Of a stretch of DNA of 64,000 nt, positions 60,109-64,000 are shown piece after piece. The notes below the pieces were generated by a model, which had not been told where the DNA came from, did not search any database, and saw only the letters and a list, made by a program, of their open reading frames with translations. The stretch covers positions 17,174,001 through 17,238,000 of the forward strand of contig JAMPIQ010000001.1 of assembly GCA_024699855.1 (NCBI GenBank), given 5' to 3'. This stretch comes from Aphelenchoides besseyi. Taxonomy: Eukaryota > Nematoda > Chromadorea > Rhabditida > Aphelenchoididae. The stretch's first letter is position 1; each line of letters opens with the position of its first letter. Position numbers and translations under genes: made by a program.

Positions 60109-60964
60109 TTAACGCGCCCAAAGATACAAAGTCAACCCCAAAATGAAAACCAGCGCACAGCAGAAAATCAGAATCAACAATTGTTTTTGACGACTTTTGT
60201 TTTGGTAGTGCAGCGCTTGTTGTACATTTGTATGTCCTTGACTCACGTGAATGGTCGCGTGCTCGACATTAGCTTCGATGCTGTCAACCATTTCGCCCTG
60301 ATCGTGAACAATTCGAGCCAAATCTTTAAAGATCATGTTTACATCGTTGATGTCGGTTTCCAGTTGATTGAGAGCCTGAAATAGCGAATAGTTCACAGAT
60401 TCAGAAACTGAAAACTCACTTGATGTCGTTCTTTCAATTCTTCCAAATGAAGTCGACGTTGTTCTTGGATTTGCATCTGCTGAAGCGGATCATCGGCCGG
60501 TTCGCTTTGATGTGTGAGTTTTTCATCTTCGTCCGTGACCGATCGAATCTGCGCCTTTTCTTTGGCTGCTGCTCGACGTTGTACCGATTGTAAGCGATTC
60601 AAAACGCTCATGTACTCATCGACCAAACGTTCTCGCGATATTCGATATTGACGCTAAAAACGAAGAAAAGAAAAATCGATTGACAACTTTCACTTACTTG
60701 TTCGGTTGAAATCGGAACCAATTCCTTGAGCATTGAAGCAGTTTTCTTCGAGAGTGCATTACTCGACTGAACCATATGATTCAATTGCTCCTTCGAATCG
60801 TGAGTGTCGTTGACACCACCAATTTGATCCACCAACTGCTCCAATCGTTGGACTAAAAAGCACAGTAGAAAGCGTGCTAAATCTCAGAACTTACCATTTG
60901 TACTCAATGTACGAACATTGTTGGTAATGTTTTCGATCAAACTTTCACCACGTGGCTGCTCCAT
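60109..60964 (-). CDS. Syntaxin 7/12-like endosomal Qa-SNARE
   Basis: A Qa-SNARE driving fusion of early and late endosomes. The start MEQPRGESL at 60964 leads to the Habc bundle (VQRLEQLVDQIGGVND, LSKKTASMLKEL, RQYRISRERLVDEYMSVLN, LQSVQRRAAAKEK). A linker rich in Gln/Glu follows, then the SNARE motif (LEELKERHQ, LNQLETDINDVNMIFKDLARI with the zero-layer Gln region, GEMVDSIEANVEHATIHVSQG) and one C-terminal anchor (LLILIFCCALVFILGLTLYLWAR). The stop is at 60109-60111. About 250 residues, typical. The QLETDINDVNMIFKDL and IHVSQG segments favour syntaxin 7/12 over syntaxin 1. Confidence 0.92.
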
Positions 60965-61785
60965 CGTTGATCTGAACAAAACGTTTAGAAGAAAACGACG
61001 ACACAAATAAACACGATCGACGGCTGAGTCACGCGATTTCGAAGAGGACGCTAAAGACGGTGAAAAGAAGATGAGTTGTCGGGCTAATGAAAGTCTTAGA
61101 GTTGTGATTAATTGCTAATCACAACCGAAGCCCTCAATAACCAAAAAAGATGAGAAATATTTCCGGAAATGCCGACTAACAAAGCCATTCATCAGCCAAT
61201 TCAATGAATGTAAACTTCGCAACATACCAGTTACTAGTGCGTACAAGAGCGAAATGATCGTTCTGAAGACGAGTGTTCGAAGGTTGCAGAATCCACAGAA
61301 AAACAGTAAAATGAACAAATTCGCTTGTTATTTTCAATGTCTTCGGTCGCTATTCAGTTTAGCAATTTCCGATCAATTTTCATCAATGGCATTGAAATTG
61401 CAAAATTGGCTGATGAACGCAGCTCGTCTTTGTTGTAACAGACACAATCTAATCAGAAACATATATCAAAGATACGCGAAAATTTATGACAGCATTGAAG
61501 GACTGGAAAGCTATTCGTTACTGGAAGTCCAACATCTGAGCTATAGATTTCAGCCGACTCCCAACCAATTGTGCTATGCTGGCACTACTAGATAGACTGC
61601 AAAAGTTGAGAAAAGGCTCTTTATCTTCAAAATACGTCTGTATAAAAGCTATTTGACGGTAAAAAAGCCAACAAGTCGCCGCATCGTTAGTTCCGTTGCG
61701 ACTAATTAAGTGTTAACGTAAAACCACAAAGCACAGCCAGTCAGTTTAAATCATCAGAATTTCGGCACACGACTCAAATCGAGTT
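60965..61785. other. Intergenic region between the syntaxin and repeat copy A2
   Basis: A 113-codon plus-strand ORF (61254-61595) and an antisense hydrophobic ORF (61115-61318) overlap each other. Neither shows a known domain. Probably the syntaxin promoter. Confidence 0.4.
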
Positions 61786-62245
61786 CTTTGAGTTCAACAT
61801 GATCGATTACGGGAAGATCACTTTGTCTTGTGCGTGGCAGAATGTCCGTGATGAACACAACAAAACGTCTTCTTGTAGATTGTTCATTGAATACGTTGAA
61901 TTCATCGCTTGAAACAACAATCAAAACGTTTAAAAGCTTTCTGGTTAAAGAGAAGCTTTCTGTTTGTTGACTGGAGCTAAGGTCATTGTTTGGGTGATCC
62001 TGTTGCTATTCAAGGGTTTGAATACGCAATAAAACGTTTTGCCAAACTTATCGGGAATTCGAGAGCAATGGAAGTCACATAGCAGTGTGCTGTGGCCCAC
62101 TGGTTGTCGTTTGAGTGTGTCCTTTTCGGCGCCCTTTACGAGAGGACTCACAACCATGTGGCACTTTCACGCTCTATGGCCACGTGAGGTTTGAAGGAGC
62201 TTTTGAAACTTCCATTTTACAGTCATTTAAATGGCTTTGACGGTC

Positions 62246-62252
62246 TATATAA
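62246..62252 (+). promoter_or_regulatory. TATA box of gene A2
   Basis: TATATAA at the position equivalent to 4505-4511 of copy A1. Confidence 0.5.
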
Positions 62253-62450
62253 GTTGTGTATCTTGTTATAAACCTTCACGTAAAACAAACAGTTTTTATA
62301 CAAAACCTCACGTTCAACAGAAACCTCATAAAGTGACTGAAATAACCGAATGATTATTGTATTTGAAAATCACTCTATAAATCGGCAAGATCTAGCCATC
62401 ACTCAACTGACCACGAGCCAAAAGAAAAGCCACGTTAGAGCGTGGGTCTT

Positions 62451-62494
62451 GGAAAGTCGAGTGACCCAACAGAGGGCTTTTGGGCGAGATACCC
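62451..62494. repeat. 44-bp segment inverted relative to repeat copy A1
   Basis: Exact reverse complement of 4710-4753 within collinear flanks. Confidence 0.95.
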
Positions 62495-62613
62495 AACTCT
62501 GCATTTCGCTTCTCTCAACCCAGTTGTTTTGCGGTTTCTTTCCAACCAACGCGGACATTGAAGGCGATCTCAAACCCTCTTATTGATCTGTTCTTTAGGA
62601 AGCTTATCTGCCA

Positions 62614-63616
62614 ATGGACGAGGTAATGAATTCGAGTAATTCAAATGACCTCACCACCTTCTTTCAGCAAACTGATCGTTCATCTTCGAGTGCAAGTGAT
62701 TTCGAGTTGGTCAGAGAAACCGAGAACCACAGACCCGAACAAGCGTCTGATGATTGTTGGATCAAAGAAACCCTGACATTTCTCCAGAACATAAAGAGGT
62801 GAGATTGTTCTGGAAATCTGATCTACGTGTTCTTTCAGTTTCTCGAACAGTTGGCTGACTGTTTCTCTGCTTGTTCTGCTTCTCAGTCTGACAGTCGAGT
62901 ACAAACGAGTCAGCGACATCAGCGAGCTGATGAGTGTGCAGCTGAAGGATTTGCGTCGAGACTACGACCAACTGAAGATGCACGACACGGAGCAACAGCT
63001 TCAGATCTTAACTGAACTTCGAGCTCTCCGGAACTGTGAGCGTGCGGAAATGATCGATGAGCCAAAAGAAGTCGAATCGAAAACAGTAGAACCGAAAACA
63101 GTCGAGAGCGAACCCAAAGCAGAGCATGTGGAGACCCAGATAAAAGAAAAAACCAAACCCACTGTTGAACCACGATCTATGGACATTCAAGAGGCGACAG
63201 AAACCAAACAAATCAAAGAGCCGAAGGATGAGCAGAAGCAAAGTGACGATCCGAATGATCTGCAATGCAGTCGAGACTGTTTTATTGCCCGTAATCATCG
63301 GAATTCTATCAAATCTTTCATTTCTTCATGTTACTATGTTGTTTCGCATCCAGTTGCTGTGAGTCGTTCAATTTGTCTCTCAATTTGCCTTTTTATTTGG
63401 AAATGGCTCACTATTCCAATGATTCTGACTCTTGTTGCGTGGTTATACTTGGCTATTCTCGCACTGATAAATCTGATAAATGAACAGCAACGAAACAACC
63501 GTGGTATAGATATGATATCGATCATTGGTTACATTATATTACTTATTTTAATTACAATTATGACGCCTGGTTTTTATATGATTTTGTCTTATGTTCGTCT
63601 TCTTATTGTTTGTTAA
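62614..63616 (+). CDS. Gene A2: unrecognised coiled-coil multi-pass membrane protein
   Basis: Paralogue of gene A1 with the same three-exon structure: ATG at 62614, introns of 45 and 40 nt, stop at 63614-63616, about 305 residues. First membrane segment SWLTVSLLVLLLSLTVEY, Glu/Lys-rich coiled-coil region with EPK/ESK units, and hydrophobic C-terminal segments ending LSYVRLLIVC. About 45 of the last 228 residues differ from A1, clustered in exon 2, the Glu/Lys region and the loop and helix before the final LSYVRLLIVC. The membrane helix around WKWLTIPMILTLVAWLYLAI is nearly unchanged. Intron 1 could be retained in frame here, but not in A1, where it would introduce a stop. Function unknown. 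Confidence 0.75.
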
Positions 63617-64000
63617 ATTTGCAATTACCTTATCGATGTAATATACTGGAATGAACCATGTGTTTTTAAACTATCAAGGAGTTACCGTAAGTCTTATAAC
63701 AAAATGGGTTTCCGCTTGTCAATCACTACAGCCATAAGAACATTTGAATTTCTGCTTATGCTTTAATAGTACTGAGCTCGATTGCATCTCGCTGTAAACA
63801 TTTCGTGTAAGTAGTGGCCGTTTTAGACTACAATCAACTGACCATTGAATTCGTCGAACAGTTGACCTTCTGAATACACGAATAAACGTCCTTTAAACTA
63901 TCAGATGTCAAGGAGATGCTGAGCCTTCACCCTGAATCTCACACTCCGGTTCCCATGTTGTTTTTGGGATCACACATCCGTTTCAAGCCCTCAACAGAGT

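Larger units (their letters stand above)
61786..64000 (+). repeat. Long direct repeat, copy A2 (continues beyond the window)
   Basis: Pairs with 4047-6267 in the same orientation over the full 2.2 kb visible. It carries a TATA box at 62246-62252, the flipped 44-bp segment at 62451-62494, gene A2 and its 3' flank. The poly(A) signal that is AATAAA in A1 reads AATGAA here (63650-63655). A later AATAAA near 63882 is shared. Confidence 0.9.

Noticed and set aside
61254..61595. 113-codon plus-strand ORF upstream of repeat A2
   Set aside because: No domain or signal peptide, overlaps an antisense ORF, and sits in the syntaxin promoter region.

Overview
The window is a gene-dense stretch of an invertebrate nuclear genome, almost certainly a nematode. 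Evidence: most introns are only 40-60 nt, begin GTAAG or GTGAG and end TTTCAG or TTTTAG. Several start codons sit just behind a bare splice acceptor, as in spliced-leader trans-splicing. Two spliceosome genes (RBM22, LSm6) are arranged like an operon. The ubiquitin-conjugating enzyme carries the nematode LET-70 residues. I cannot name the species. No bacterial, plasmid or CRISPR features are visible.

Layout. 0-3.3 kb: ATG7 (+, 5' end outside the window) and a secreted frizzled-related protein (-). 4.0-8.5 kb: repeat copy A1 with a fast-changing coiled-coil/membrane protein gene, then membrane protein gene B1. 8.6-10.6 kb: MBF1/EDF1 (-) and LET-70/UBE2D (-). 12.6-16.2 kb: an NCOA4-like (ARA70) gene and a type I membrane glycoprotein with a furin-type site (+). 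16.8-20.1 kb: FGD-type RhoGEF (-). 20.1-25.0 kb: no gene seen. 25.0-28.8 kb: AASDH-like adenylating enzyme (-), with a secreted-protein gene nested in one intron on the other strand. 29.0-30.9 kb: RBM22 and LSm6. 31.0-31.8 kb: MOB1 (-). 32.0-34.1 kb: a small host gene split by a complete mariner-type transposon. 34.2-38.2 kb: DDB1 (-). 39-41 kb: TSR2. 41.6-44.6 kb: STAT. 45.3-48.2 kb: cysteinyl-tRNA synthetase. 48.6-52 kb: short-chain dehydrogenase, secreted phospholipase A2 and a secreted protein. 52.4-54.3 kb: RBM15/Spenito-like (-). 55.1-57.7 kb: PCAF/GCN5. 57.8-59.0 kb: B2, an inverted, probably broken paralogue of B1. 60.1-61.0 kb: syntaxin 7/12-like (-). 61.8-64 kb: A2, the second copy of A.

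Most genes are conserved housekeeping or signalling genes: autophagy, ubiquitin ligase adaptor, splicing, tRNA charging, ribosome maturation, vesicle fusion, chromatin acetylation and STAT signalling. The unusual part is the A/B pair. Two unrecognised membrane-protein families each occur twice, about 50-58 kb apart, with A in direct and B in inverted orientation. The A copies differ by roughly 1% in the 3' flank but about 20% in protein, and a 44-bp piece of their 5' region is exactly inverted between copies. Other items of interest are the interrupted host gene, the intron-bearing transposase, a possible virus-fusion-protein-like host gene and an NCOA4-like ferritinophagy candidate.
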